A DNA stretch of 64,000 nucleotides from positions 62,001 to 126,000 of the forward strand of contig NZ_DATESC010000002.1 in the NCBI RefSeq assembly GCF_035271045.1. The letters are read 5' to 3'. Positions 43,394 to 52,562 of the stretch are shown here, piece by piece. Each line of letters starts with the position of its first letter. The first letter of the stretch is position 1. The stretch is from Marinospirillum sp035271045. Lineage in GTDB: Bacteria; Pseudomonadota; Gammaproteobacteria; Pseudomonadales; Halomonadaceae. Below the pieces are notes generated by a model that had not been told where the DNA came from, ran no database searches, and saw only the letters and a program-made list of their open reading frames with translations. Position numbers and translations under genes: made by a program.

Positions 43394-44962
43394 ATGAAAA
43401 TAAACCTGCCTGTAACAGCTAATCTCGTTTCTTTATCTGCCCAAGATCAACTAGTTTCAACTACAGATCTCAAGGGCATGACCACTTATGCAAATGATGA
43501 TTTTCAGCGTATAAGTGGCTTTACTAACGATGAACTTGTTGGTAAAAACCACAATATTGTTCGTCACCCTGATATGCCTCCCTTAGCCTTCACAGACCTT
43601 TGGGCACGCCTTAAACAAGGCGAATCTTGGATGGGTGTAGTAAAAAACCGTTGTAAAAATGGTGACTCTTATTGGGTCGATGCTTTTATATCACCTATTT
43701 TTGAAGATAATCAGCACATTGGCTATCAATCCGTGCGAGTTAAACCCGAAGATAGTTTAATAAAAAGAGCTGAGGCAACCTACAAAGCAATCAACAGTAA
43801 AAAACAAAAAGCGCCTCATAAGCGCTGGTCGGTTTATGGTTTATTGCTTGGCTTAGTGCTGCTACAAATTCTTTCAACCCTTACTGTACTTTACCTTATT
43901 GATAGCCGAGGTTTGGCTGGCTTGGTAGTAGGTTTTGTTGGATTATTCGTTTTAGGTAGCATCGCGGTGTTTTTAAATCCTTTAAAAAATATTTACCAAA
44001 AAGCCCTTAATATCGTTGATAATCCCGTAGCTCAGCAAGTTTATAGTGGCAAAATGAATGAATTTGGTGCATTAGATTTAGCCTTACGAATGCAGCAGTC
44101 CCAACTACGCACGGTGATCGGGCGGGTACAAGATGCCACCAAAAAGCTAGATAAAGTTGCTAATACCACTGAAAATGCTATGCATCAGGCTGAACAGAGT
44201 ATTGTCGATCAAGAGTCGCACCTAGATAACTTAGCAGGCATGGTCGATCAGCTAGATAATAGCATTCAAGAAATAGAGCACAGCATTCAAGGTATTAAGA
44301 CTGCTAGCCACCACATGAATCAAGAAACCCACCGTGGTCAAGCCAGTGTTATAGCCAGTGTTGCAAGTGTTAGGCGTATGGCTAATAAGTTAACCGCCGT
44401 AACGATTAGTATTGAAAGCCTACGTGACGATGCTAACTCCATTAGTGATAGCGTTCATGCCATTACTGAAATTGCTGACCAAACTAACCTTTTAGCCCTC
44501 AATGCTGCCATAGAAGCTGCGCGAGCGGGTGAGTCAGGGCGCGGTTTTGCCGTTGTTGCTGATGCCGTGCGCCAATTAGCCAATAACACGCAAGGCGTTA
44601 CCGAAACCATCACTTTATGCATTCAGACTATTCAAGAAAATATCAATATTTCAATAAACCAAATGCTAGAAAGCCATCAAGAAAGCCAAATTACCGTTGA
44701 GCAGATTGAAAAGGCCGGTTTAGTTTTAGATGAGATGACCGTAGCTGCTGATAATGTACTAAATGCTAGCCAACGGGTTGCTACAGCAGTCGAGCAGCAA
44801 GCACAAGCCAGTAACAGTGTTGTTGATAGCTTACAGCAACTTAGAGAAGGCGTGCACAGCACACGCCTTCAAGCTACCGCAACCTCACGTGGCACCGACC
44901 ATTTAACTGAGCAAATCAGAAAAATGCATTCCTTAGCTAAAGCTTTCTCTATCAAAAAATAA
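43394..44962 (+). CDS. Aer-like PAS methyl-accepting chemotaxis receptor
   Basis: 522 residues. An N-terminal Aer-type PAS domain (about 15-125: LVSTTDLKGMTTYANDDFQRISGFTNDELVGKNHNIVRHPDMP, then YWVDAFISPIFED) is expected to bind FAD. Two close TM helices (about 145-195) follow, with a HAMP-like linker and a signalling domain with tip DQTNLLALNAAIEAARAGESGRGFAVVADAVRQLA. The usual Glu of VVADEVR is Ala here. Aer receptors steer cells by redox or oxygen. It is 13 bp before a c-di-GMP phosphodiesterase gene. Confidence 0.9.
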   Translation: MKINLPVTANLVSLSAQDQLVSTTDLKGMTTYANDDFQRISGFTNDELVGKNHNIVRHPDMPPLAFTDLWARLKQGESWMGVVKNRCKNGDSYWVDAFISPIFEDNQHIGYQSVRVKPEDSLIKRAEATYKAINSKKQKAPHKRWSVYGLLLGLVLLQILSTLTVLYLIDSRGLAGLVVGFVGLFVLGSIAVFLNPLKNIYQKALNIVDNPVAQQVYSGKMNEFGALDLALRMQQSQLRTVIGRVQDATKKLDKVANTTENAMHQAEQSIVDQESHLDNLAGMVDQLDNSIQEIEHSIQGIKTASHHMNQETHRGQASVIASVASVRRMANKLTAVTISIESLRDDANSISDSVHAITEIADQTNLLALNAAIEAARAGESGRGFAVVADAVRQLANNTQGVTETITLCIQTIQENINISINQMLESHQESQITVEQIEKAGLVLDEMTVAADNVLNASQRVATAVEQQAQASNSVVDSLQQLREGVHSTRLQATATSRGTDHLTEQIRKMHSLAKAFSIKK

Positions 44963-44975
44963 TTCGGTAGTCACT

Positions 44976-46784
44976 ATGAGCAATAATCTTCAACTACTCA
45001 GCACACTATTAGTGCTTTTACCGCTAGTTTTAGCGCTGGGCTTTATACTCGGTCATTGGTTTAAAATTCGCCAAGGGCGAGTTCAAAGCGTAACTTTAGC
45101 CTTAATGCGTGAAGTCTTTGATCACACGCATGATGGCGTAATCATTACTGATACCAACGGCAGCATTGTTGCTGTTAACCGCACTTTTACTCAAGTTACA
45201 GGCTATAGTGAAGTTGAAGTATTGGGTAAAAATCCACGTTTATTAAGTTCTGGTTACCATGATGCAGCATTTTACCAAGCTTATTGGCAAGGTTTGGTTA
45301 ATGATGGCATTTGGCAGGGTGAAATTTGGAATCGCCGTAAAGATGGCGATGTTTACCTTGAGTGGTTAACCTGTAAAGTAGTGAAAAACAATAAAGGGGC
45401 ACCAACCCATTACGTTGCGGTATTCAGTGATATTACCGAACATCGCCGCCAAGAAGCACGATTAGAGTATGCGACCGAAAATGATCGCCTAACAGGGCTT
45501 CCGAATACCACCAGTATTTTGCGTGAATTAACAAACAACGCACCTAACTTGCAGCGTCAATGGTGTGTTTTTTTGCTGGATATCGACAATTTTCGGTTGG
45601 TTAATTCTAGCTATGGTTTTGCAGTAGGCGATCAGCTTTTAAACAGCATAGCTAAACGCTTGCAAAGTTGCTGTACCAAAGGGCTAGTGGCACGGCATTC
45701 TGCTGATGTGTTTATTCTAGCGGTGCATTTAAACAATACCAATGACAATAACCCGCTAATAAAAGTAAATGAATTAAGGCATTGCCTAAGTAAACCTTTT
45801 TCTGTTTTAGGGCGCTTAATGGAATTTAGTTTTTCTATTGGCGCAACCACTTGGAATGATCCTAACCTTGCCATTAACACTGTTTTGCAAGAAGCCGAAT
45901 TGGCGCTACACGCATCCAAAAATAGAGGGGCTGGGCAAATACGCCTTTACAGTGAAGATTTAAGAACAGATAAAAACCCTTTAGCGTATTTACAAGGGCT
46001 TAGAGAAGCATTAAGCAATAACCAATTGCAGTTGTTTTATCAGCCGTTGGTGATGGCTGACACAGGTAATATTCATGCTTTAGAGGTGCTGTTGCGCTGG
46101 ACACATCCAGTGTTGGGTAGTATTCCACCTGACCACTTTATTCCACTGGCAGAACGTCATGGTTTAATGGAGCCATTAGGACACTGGATATTACAAGAAG
46201 CACTTAAACAGTACGCTGACTGGGAAAAACAAGGTATCGCGCCACCTCACCTAGCGGTGAATGTTTCACCGATTGAATTTCAAAGTGAAAATTTTGTTGA
46301 TAATGTTTTATCAGCGTTAAAAACGCATCAAATTAAACCTAATTGCTTAGAAATAGAATTAACCGAAGGTGTGTTTGTGCAGCAAGATAACAGTACCCTT
46401 GAAAAATTAGAGGCTTTATCTAATCATGGCATTAACTTAGCGATTGATGACTTTGGTACTGGCTATTCGTCGTTGGCTTATTTAAAGCATTTGCCGGTAA
46501 ACCAATTAAAATTAGATCGCGCCTTTATTCAAGGTTTGCCAGACAACGAAGCCGATAAAGCAATTGTTGAATCGACTTTGGCGCTATGTCGAGGTTTAAA
46601 AATGACGGTAGTGGCTGAGGGTGTAGAAAACATTGAGCAAGCCGATTACCTGCGGATGCAAGGTTGTGATTACATTCAAGGGTATTTTTATGGTCGGCCA
46701 GCCGATAAAGATCAGACTGGCCAACTTTTGACTCAAAGAAAACAACTAACTAAGCCTTATGACGCTGCTGTACCAAGCTATTAA
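44976..46784 (+). CDS. PAS-GGDEF-EAL protein, predicted c-di-GMP phosphodiesterase
   Basis: 602 residues. One N-terminal TM (about 7-28), a PAS domain (about 45-155), a degenerate GGDEF domain (motif replaced by HSADVF), and a full EAL domain (about 335-590). The EAL signature reads ALEVLLRW, an EVL variant that keeps the catalytic Glu. Other active-site pieces are NVSPIEFQ, IELTEG, IDDFGTGYSS, KLDRAFIQ, VVAEGVEN and IQGYFYGRP. It should hydrolyse c-di-GMP, with the GGDEF part at most regulatory. Its last 35 nt overlap the end of the opposite-strand receptor gene. Confidence 0.9.
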   Translation: MSNNLQLLSTLLVLLPLVLALGFILGHWFKIRQGRVQSVTLALMREVFDHTHDGVIITDTNGSIVAVNRTFTQVTGYSEVEVLGKNPRLLSSGYHDAAFYQAYWQGLVNDGIWQGEIWNRRKDGDVYLEWLTCKVVKNNKGAPTHYVAVFSDITEHRRQEARLEYATENDRLTGLPNTTSILRELTNNAPNLQRQWCVFLLDIDNFRLVNSSYGFAVGDQLLNSIAKRLQSCCTKGLVARHSADVFILAVHLNNTNDNNPLIKVNELRHCLSKPFSVLGRLMEFSFSIGATTWNDPNLAINTVLQEAELALHASKNRGAGQIRLYSEDLRTDKNPLAYLQGLREALSNNQLQLFYQPLVMADTGNIHALEVLLRWTHPVLGSIPPDHFIPLAERHGLMEPLGHWILQEALKQYADWEKQGIAPPHLAVNVSPIEFQSENFVDNVLSALKTHQIKPNCLEIELTEGVFVQQDNSTLEKLEALSNHGINLAIDDFGTGYSSLAYLKHLPVNQLKLDRAFIQGLPDNEADKAIVESTLALCRGLKMTVVAEGVENIEQADYLRMQGCDYIQGYFYGRPADKDQTGQLLTQRKQLTKPYDAAVPSY

Positions 46785-48228
46785 GCGCTTCTAGCAAGAC
46801 CTTGCTGTTTTCTTCAGCGATTACCATGATTTCAACGATCTGCTCTCTTTTAGCAACACTAGACTGCTGATAAAGTGCTAAGGCTTGGTTAAATTGTACT
46901 TGTAATTGCTGATAGTTATAATGAACTTCTTTAAAACTAGATAAGTTCGCCATCGAAGTGGTTGTAGAGCGGTCTAACCAATCTTGTAAATAACTAGCAG
47001 CAGGGTTTTCTTTATTTATTGTATCGGTATTTGCTACATCAGTTGTAATTTGATTAAATGCAGCATAGTTGTGTTGCTTATTAATAACATGGTCGACTTT
47101 TAATAATGAAGCAAAGCTTAAATCTTTAATGTATTCAACCTGTTGTAAAGTTTGCTCAGCATCTTCAGCAACCTCTGCAAAACATTGCTGAAAGCCTTCT
47201 ATTTCATGCATGATTATTTCAGCCAACTGCTGGCTTTCTCTTGCACCTTCTAATGAACTAATCACTTGTTGATTAAAACCTTGTAAGGTAGTGCTAATGC
47301 TTAATGCCGCGTGTTTAGTTTTATTAGAAAGCTGCTTTACTTCATCGGCAACCACCGCAAAACCACGACCTTGTTCGCCCGCCCGTGCAGCTTCTATTGA
47401 AGCATTTAAAGCCAGTAAACTGGTTTGGTCAGAAATATCAGTAATGGCTTGTAAAGTATTAGTCACTGCTTCGCTTTGTTCTTTTAATGCTTCAACCGTT
47501 TGCGCGACTAACAGTACGCTAGTGGTGATTTTTTCTAATAAACCGCTAAGTTGTATCGCACTGTTTTGACTGGTTAAAGCATTTTCAGCATTTTTCTCTG
47601 AGCTGTGTGCAATGCTATTCATTAGCTCACTAATTTCTTTAAGGTCTTGCTGACTTAGCTCTAAATTGGCACGTAGATTACGTGTATTTAACTTATGGAG
47701 TTGTGCAGCAAGGCGGTTTTGTTCGGTAAAAACGGCATTAGATTGCATTGCCATAATGGATTGATTAACGCTTTCTAAAGAGCGAGAAAACTCTCCTGGT
47801 AAACCTTTAGATAAAGCCTTACGTGAATAATCTTTATTTGCAACAGCATTAAAAGCTGAATTTACTTCTTTAAAATAAGTTTCAATTAAATCTAAGAAAT
47901 CATTTAGATCCCAACTGACTTGCCCTACTTCGCCTAAACCTTTGGTGTGTGTAATACGATGGTACATTTCACCCACACGCGCTTTTTGTAAAGCATTATA
48001 AATAAGCGATAAAGTGATTAAAGGTTTGTGTGAGTAATGCCAGACATAAAATGTAAAAACTAAAGCTAATAGTGTTGGTATAAAAGCATAAAAAGAATTA
48101 TTACTAAAAAAAACAACCAATGCAGAACCTAAAGTTAATAAATTAAATACAATACAAACAATTAAAAACTTACTGCCAAGAAAGGGTGTTCCTTTAGAGA
48201 TATGCTGTCCTAGATTTGCTTGAATCAT
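46750..48228 (-). CDS. Membrane chemoreceptor with degenerate CZB-like C-terminus
   Basis: 492 residues. Two TM helices (about 20-42, 44-62) without a periplasmic domain, a HAMP-like linker, and a signalling tip SDQTSLLALNASIEAARAGEQGRGFAVVADEVKQLS. The C-terminal about 110 residues resemble a chemoreceptor zinc-binding (CZB) domain: KVDHVINKQHNYAAFN matches its first His helix and SFKEVHYNYQQLQ its last helix. The Cys ligand and the final His are missing. AAGGAG lies inside the upstream PAS gene, so the two are co-translated. Together they look like one split Aer. Confidence 0.85.
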   Translation of the reverse strand: MIQANLGQHISKGTPFLGSKFLIVCIVFNLLTLGSALVVFFSNNSFYAFIPTLLALVFTFYVWHYSHKPLITLSLIYNALQKARVGEMYHRITHTKGLGEVGQVSWDLNDFLDLIETYFKEVNSAFNAVANKDYSRKALSKGLPGEFSRSLESVNQSIMAMQSNAVFTEQNRLAAQLHKLNTRNLRANLELSQQDLKEISELMNSIAHSSEKNAENALTSQNSAIQLSGLLEKITTSVLLVAQTVEALKEQSEAVTNTLQAITDISDQTSLLALNASIEAARAGEQGRGFAVVADEVKQLSNKTKHAALSISTTLQGFNQQVISSLEGARESQQLAEIIMHEIEGFQQCFAEVAEDAEQTLQQVEYIKDLSFASLLKVDHVINKQHNYAAFNQITTDVANTDTINKENPAASYLQDWLDRSTTTSMANLSSFKEVHYNYQQLQVQFNQALALYQQSSVAKREQIVEIMVIAEENSKVLLEALNSLVQQRHKA

Positions 48229-48231
48229 AAA

Positions 48232-48750
48232 TCACTCCTTTAACGCTTCAAGCTGTATTAGCAGCTCATCGTAACTGCAAGCCTGCTGTTTAATTTGATC
48301 TTTTAGCCATAAAAGAGACACTTCAGGAGCACGGCTTGGAGTTTCATTTGCTTCAATTGTTAGCATTTGCTGGTACCACTGGCTTACTTTTTTAATGGCT
48401 TGGTAATTAGGCCGCCGGCGCACTGAAAAGTAACCTGCTAAAGTTGAGTCGACTTGATAATCAGGCGTAATGTTTGCAAATACCCAATAAAAACCACCGT
48501 CTGCTGTTGCATTTTTAACGTAACCAAAAAATTCTTTTTTTTCTTGTAATGTCTGCCATAACAAACGAAATACACCTTTAGGCATATCAGGATGACGAAT
48601 GATATTGTGAGGTTTACCCAATAGCTCAGGTTCTGAATAGCCAGCAATTTGCATAAAGCGACGATTAGCATAAGTAAACTGACCTTTAGGGTCGGTTTTA
48701 CTAATGATAATTTCATCTTCGCAGAGCTTAATTTCATGCTCACGAGTCAT
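48232..48750 (-). CDS. Stand-alone Aer-type PAS protein
   Basis: 172 residues from ATG 48750 (AGGAG upstream); the ORF from 48792 lacks support. The PAS domain (about 10-125) is closely like the PAS of the Aer-like receptor at 43.4 kb (ISKTDPKGQFTYANRRFMQIAGYSEPELLGKPHNIIRHPDMP), followed by a helical tail of about 45 residues. No membrane or output domain. It is 3 bp before the receptor that lacks a PAS domain, so it is likely its detached sensor. Flavin binding is expected from the family. Confidence 0.85.
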   Translation of the reverse strand: MTREHEIKLCEDEIIISKTDPKGQFTYANRRFMQIAGYSEPELLGKPHNIIRHPDMPKGVFRLLWQTLQEKKEFFGYVKNATADGGFYWVFANITPDYQVDSTLAGYFSVRRRPNYQAIKKVSQWYQQMLTIEANETPSRAPEVSLLWLKDQIKQQACSYDELLIQLEALKE

Positions 48751-48842
48751 GGTATAACTCCTAATTAAGTTGAAGATGGGAAGGAGGTTCAAAATTAAAC
48801 CATCATTAAGCTACCATAAGAAAGCCCAGCAAAGCGATCAGC

Positions 48843-49943
48843 TTAAAAAAGCATCAAGGAGTCATTACTGGATAAGCTACTTAAAAATAAACTAATCCCC
48901 AGAAGCAATATAAAACCACCACCGGCCAGTGCGAATAATGCACCTAGTTGGCTAAAGCCATTGTTTTGTAGCTTTAATAAACGCTTAGCTATAAGTCGTG
49001 CCTGTACGGCGAGGGTTGCTAAACTGGCTACGGTTAGTGCTGTTCCTAACGACATGGCTAAAATAGCTAATACACCAATCCACCACAAGCCTAGCAGATT
49101 GGTTGCCACTAAAACCAGCACCGCACCAGAACAAGGACGCAAGCCAATCGAAACCACCAAACCTAGGTTTTGTAATCTATTACGCCCACTAAATTGCTCA
49201 GGTGTAACATGGTGTACCTTGCCACAACTGCTGCAAGCGCTGGAAGATAAAGCCTTGGCAGAAACTTGTAAAGCTAAAGGTGTTTTAAAAGAAGTATTAA
49301 TAGGAGAGAAGCGAGGGATGGTAGCTAAAACTTTAGGTGGCGTGTTTTTTTGAGCTTGCAGCAGTTGACGCACACCGCGAATCATTAGCAACAAGCCTAA
49401 CAGGGCAACCAATATAAAACTTGCTGCTTCAACATAAATAACGCTGGCAAACGCTTCTTTAGCCAACCAACCCAAGCCATGCACTAAAACACTGACTAAT
49501 AAAATGGCTGTAACGCCTTGTAGTAGCGCTGCCATTACCGATAGTTGTAAGCCTTGGCGTAATTTTTCTGGCTGAGTTAGTAAGTAAGTTGTTAAAACTG
49601 CTTTACCATGCCCAGGGCCTGCTGCATGAAACACGCCATACAAAAAACTTAATAGCAGCAATAGCCAAGCGTTGTACCAAGTACTGCGCCAAGTGTGTGC
49701 TTCACTTAATGCTTCTACTTTTGCAGATAAGCTGCGGTGGTATGCTCGCTGCTTTTGTATTATCCAAAAAGTCAGTTCTTTCCATGCAGCAGGCGCACTA
49801 AAAGAGGCTGTTTTACTAGCTGCTACTTCATTAATTGCTTCAGCAGTCGGCATATTGGGTAATGGAGAGGCACTGGCTTGAGGCGCTGCGGCAAATAAAG
49901 ACACACTTGTAAGTAAAAAAACGAATAAAATCAGTTTAAGCAT
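48843..49943 (-). CDS. NicO-family nickel/cobalt-type metal permease
   Basis: 366 residues. A signal-like N-terminus, then TM-rich sequence with HAAGPGHGKAVLTTYLL (His/Gly motif of the NicO/RcnA family) and GLRPCSGAVLVLVATNLLGL. A central loop of about 65 residues has a CSSCGKVHH metal-binding-like cluster. It overlaps the DUF1007 gene by 13 nt and closes the znuCBA operon. DUF1007-NicO pairs are often found with zinc genes, so zinc rather than nickel may be the substrate; that is inference from context. Confidence 0.8.
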   Translation of the reverse strand: MLKLILFVFLLTSVSLFAAAPQASASPLPNMPTAEAINEVAASKTASFSAPAAWKELTFWIIQKQRAYHRSLSAKVEALSEAHTWRSTWYNAWLLLLLSFLYGVFHAAGPGHGKAVLTTYLLTQPEKLRQGLQLSVMAALLQGVTAILLVSVLVHGLGWLAKEAFASVIYVEAASFILVALLGLLLMIRGVRQLLQAQKNTPPKVLATIPRFSPINTSFKTPLALQVSAKALSSSACSSCGKVHHVTPEQFSGRNRLQNLGLVVSIGLRPCSGAVLVLVATNLLGLWWIGVLAILAMSLGTALTVASLATLAVQARLIAKRLLKLQNNGFSQLGALFALAGGGFILLLGISLFLSSLSSNDSLMLF

Positions 49944-50605
49944 TCTAAAGTGACTCGTTCAGCAAAATACAAGCCCAGTTGTGGGTCGTCAGCCGTTTCG
50001 GTTTTGTCTAAAGATAAGGCTTTTTCAATTAAGTCAGCCGAAGGCGTAGGTGTTTTTAACTGAGCAGTACAGCCTTGAATTAAAGCCGTGCTATTTAAGC
50101 CTGCTTCCAAAGCGTGCAGCATTTCAATGTAATAAGTAGGGTCATAAATTTGGTAGCTAAAAGGTGTAATAGCTAGCAATGGCGGTTGGTTAAGCGGTAA
50201 AAAAAACTTAATTTCAATGCGCTGCCCAATGCGTAGCAGTGTGTAATCTATTACCTTACCCCAACTGGCTTGAACAGATGAATTGGCTTGTTCTTGGCTA
50301 AAAAATCCTTGAGTAAAAAAATGTACGTTATTTAAGTTATTTACAATTTCTACTGCGAGTTGGTCATAACGCGTTTCAAGTTCATTTTTTGGACCGCCAC
50401 GCTCTAGTTCTTCAATTAACACAAGGCTATAAAAAGGGTCAAATCGCCAAGCTTGTTGCAAGCCTAACAATTGACCCTGTTCATTCATTATGGGCTTTAC
50501 ACGCAAGTCGACCCAAACGTGTGGATGAGCAATAGCGCTGCTAGCCATAACTAGCAGCGCTAAGGTAATCAATAAAAGTGGCTCAAGACGATTCAAGCGC
50601 TGCAT
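49931..50605 (-). CDS. DUF1007 family periplasmic protein
   Basis: 224 residues. A signal peptide (about 1-26, ending SSAIAHPHVW) exposes a His-rich mature N-terminus HPHVWVDLR that could bind metal. The remainder matches DUF1007 (QQAWRFDPFYSLVLIEELE, YYIEMLHALEAG). Function is not established for the family. It sits between znuA and the NicO permease, overlapping the latter, so a periplasmic metal-handling role is likely. Confidence 0.8.
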   Translation of the reverse strand: MQRLNRLEPLLLITLALLVMASSAIAHPHVWVDLRVKPIMNEQGQLLGLQQAWRFDPFYSLVLIEELERGGPKNELETRYDQLAVEIVNNLNNVHFFTQGFFSQEQANSSVQASWGKVIDYTLLRIGQRIEIKFFLPLNQPPLLAITPFSYQIYDPTYYIEMLHALEAGLNSTALIQGCTAQLKTPTPSADLIEKALSLDKTETADDPQLGLYFAERVTLECLN

Positions 50606-50653
50606 GGATTAACTTTAAACACCTTGTTGGTGGTTGCTAGCTACTTTAATGCG

Positions 50654-51667
50654 TTACTTTGGCTCTAACGCCGTTAATAGTGTTTCTAAATTGTGTTGCA
50701 TCATTTGATAATAGCTACTGGCCGAATCTGAGGTTTTGGATAAGGCATCAGAATAGAGCGTACCACCCAATTTTGTCGAAGTTTCGCGTTGTAGCTGTGC
50801 CACTAAGCGCCGATCGCCTATATTTTCTATAAAAATAGCAGCAACCTGTTGCTTACGAATTTGCTTAACCAGGTGTGCCATTTCAGACGCTGAAGGTTCT
50901 GATGTTGTGCTTATACCTTGAGGTGACACAAAAGTAATGCCGTAAGTCGAGGCTAAATAACCAAAAGCGGCATGAGAAGTCATTACGGTACGCTGCGCTT
51001 TAGGCAAACGATCAAAACGCAACTTCATCGACTGATGCAAACCTTGTAAGCGCTTAATGTAAGCCGTTGCACGGGCTTCATAATAGGCTTTACCTTGCGG
51101 ATCAACGTGAACTAAACCATCACGAATGTTACGCACATACTGCTGCGCTTCAACCAAACTTTGCCAAGCATGAGGATCGTATTTACCGTGTTGATGACTC
51201 GCGTGGCTGTCGTGGTCATCGTGGTCATGCTTATCATGGCTGTCGTGGTCGTGGTCATTGTGGCTGTCGTGGTCATGTTTATCATGGTCATCATGTTTTT
51301 TTGCCATATCATTAATCGCAATGCCTGTACTGGCTGTTACTCTAAGGCCTTTATATTCGCTAGCAGCAACCAAACGGTTCATCCAACCTTCAAAAGTTAA
51401 GCCATTTTCAATCACTAAATCAGCTTTAGCTAGCTTACGTGAATCTGAAGGTTTTGGTTGATAAGCATGAGAATCTTCATCCATACCAACAAGGCTAATT
51501 ACTTCAGCGCGTTCGCCCGCAATTTCTTGGGTCATATCTTGTAAAATACTAAAAGTGGTCACTACTAAGAGTTTGTCTTTGGCTTGCAAGCTCGCAGCAC
51601 TTGCAGAAAAAGCACTAACAATCAGTGTTAACGCTAATAATAAACCGCCCAGTCTTTTTAACTTCAT
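50654..51667 (-). CDS. znuA: Zinc ABC transporter substrate-binding protein ZnuA
   Basis: 337 residues. A signal peptide (1-24), cluster 9 solute-binding fold with His ligands (EDSHAYQPKPSD, KYDPHAWQSLVEAQQYV, MTSHAAFGYLASTYGI), and an unusually long His/Asp loop (about 122-168) of alternating HD units. The loop is typical of ZnuA and chelates Zn in the periplasm. It is the third structural gene of the Zur-controlled operon; AGGAA precedes the ATG. Confidence 0.95.
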   Translation of the reverse strand: MKLKRLGGLLLALTLIVSAFSASAASLQAKDKLLVVTTFSILQDMTQEIAGERAEVISLVGMDEDSHAYQPKPSDSRKLAKADLVIENGLTFEGWMNRLVAASEYKGLRVTASTGIAINDMAKKHDDHDKHDHDSHNDHDHDSHDKHDHDDHDSHASHQHGKYDPHAWQSLVEAQQYVRNIRDGLVHVDPQGKAYYEARATAYIKRLQGLHQSMKLRFDRLPKAQRTVMTSHAAFGYLASTYGITFVSPQGISTTSEPSASEMAHLVKQIRKQQVAAIFIENIGDRRLVAQLQRETSTKLGGTLYSDALSKTSDSASSYYQMMQHNLETLLTALEPK

Positions 51668-51683
51668 TTCCTACCACTCCAGA

Positions 51684-52562
51684 TTAAGATTTAAGGTGTT
51701 TACCTGAGTGCAGCCAACGTTTAAGCAATCCATCGCGGCCTACAAATAGTGAAAAAATATGCAAACTACCCAACATTAAAATAATCGCTGGGCCGGTAGG
51801 TAAATCTAAATGCCAAGACATTAACAAACCTAGCCAGCAGCCTAAAAGCGCAATGCCCAGCGCAACTAACAGAAGTTGGTCTAATTGCCTTGCCCAAAAA
51901 CGTGCTGCTGTGGCAGGTAAAATCATAATGCCCACGGCCATTAACGTACCTAATGCCTGAAAACCTGCCACCAAGTTAAGGACTACCAGCGCTAAAAATA
52001 CTAGGTGCGTTGTTGTACCAATGTTGCTGTGGCGGCGTAAAAAATCAGGGTCTAGGCATTCCAAAACTAAAGGGCGTAAAAAAACGGCCAACAGCAATAA
52101 AGTAACCGTTGTAATGCCTGCCAATAGCACCAGCGCTTCATTATCAAGTGCTAATACGCTACCAAACAATAGGTGCAGCAGATCAATGTTGCGGCTTTGT
52201 GTTGATACCAACAGCACCCCCAAAGCTAACGACAGCAGGTAAAAAACGGCTAGATTAGCGTCTTCTTTAAGTACCGTAATTCGCGCTAACCCCCCCGATA
52301 ATAAAGCCACCACCCAACCAGCAATTAAGCCGCCCAGCGTCATAGCACCCAACGACAAACCGGCTACCATATAGCCCAAGGCTGCACCAGGTAAAATGGC
52401 GTGAGCAATGGCATCGCCGGTTAAACTCATACGCCGCAGCATTAAAAACACGCCCACGGGTGTGGCGCTAAGGCTTAATGCGATGCAGCCAACAAGGGCG
52501 CGGCGCATAAAACCAAAATCCATAAAAGGTGCGAATAATGCCTGATAAATCATCTCTAACAT
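51684..52562 (-). CDS. znuB: Zinc ABC transporter permease ZnuB
   Basis: 292 residues of the ABC-3 family with about eight or nine membrane helices: MRRALVGCIALSLSATPVGVFLMLRRMSLTGDAIAHAILPGAALG is the conserved N-terminal block, followed by the VGIMILPATAARFWARQLDQ block. It forms the channel for ZnuC. Its ATG shares the A of the znuC stop (TGATG), giving tight coupling. Confidence 0.94.
   Translation of the reverse strand: MLEMIYQALFAPFMDFGFMRRALVGCIALSLSATPVGVFLMLRRMSLTGDAIAHAILPGAALGYMVAGLSLGAMTLGGLIAGWVVALLSGGLARITVLKEDANLAVFYLLSLALGVLLVSTQSRNIDLLHLLFGSVLALDNEALVLLAGITTVTLLLLAVFLRPLVLECLDPDFLRRHSNIGTTTHLVFLALVVLNLVAGFQALGTLMAVGIMILPATAARFWARQLDQLLLVALGIALLGCWLGLLMSWHLDLPTGPAIILMLGSLHIFSLFVGRDGLLKRWLHSGKHLKS

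Noticed and set aside
51067..51461. Several + strand ORFs opposite znuA
   Set aside because: They are mirror reads of the repetitive His/Asp codons of the ZnuA metal loop, with no start signals or homology.
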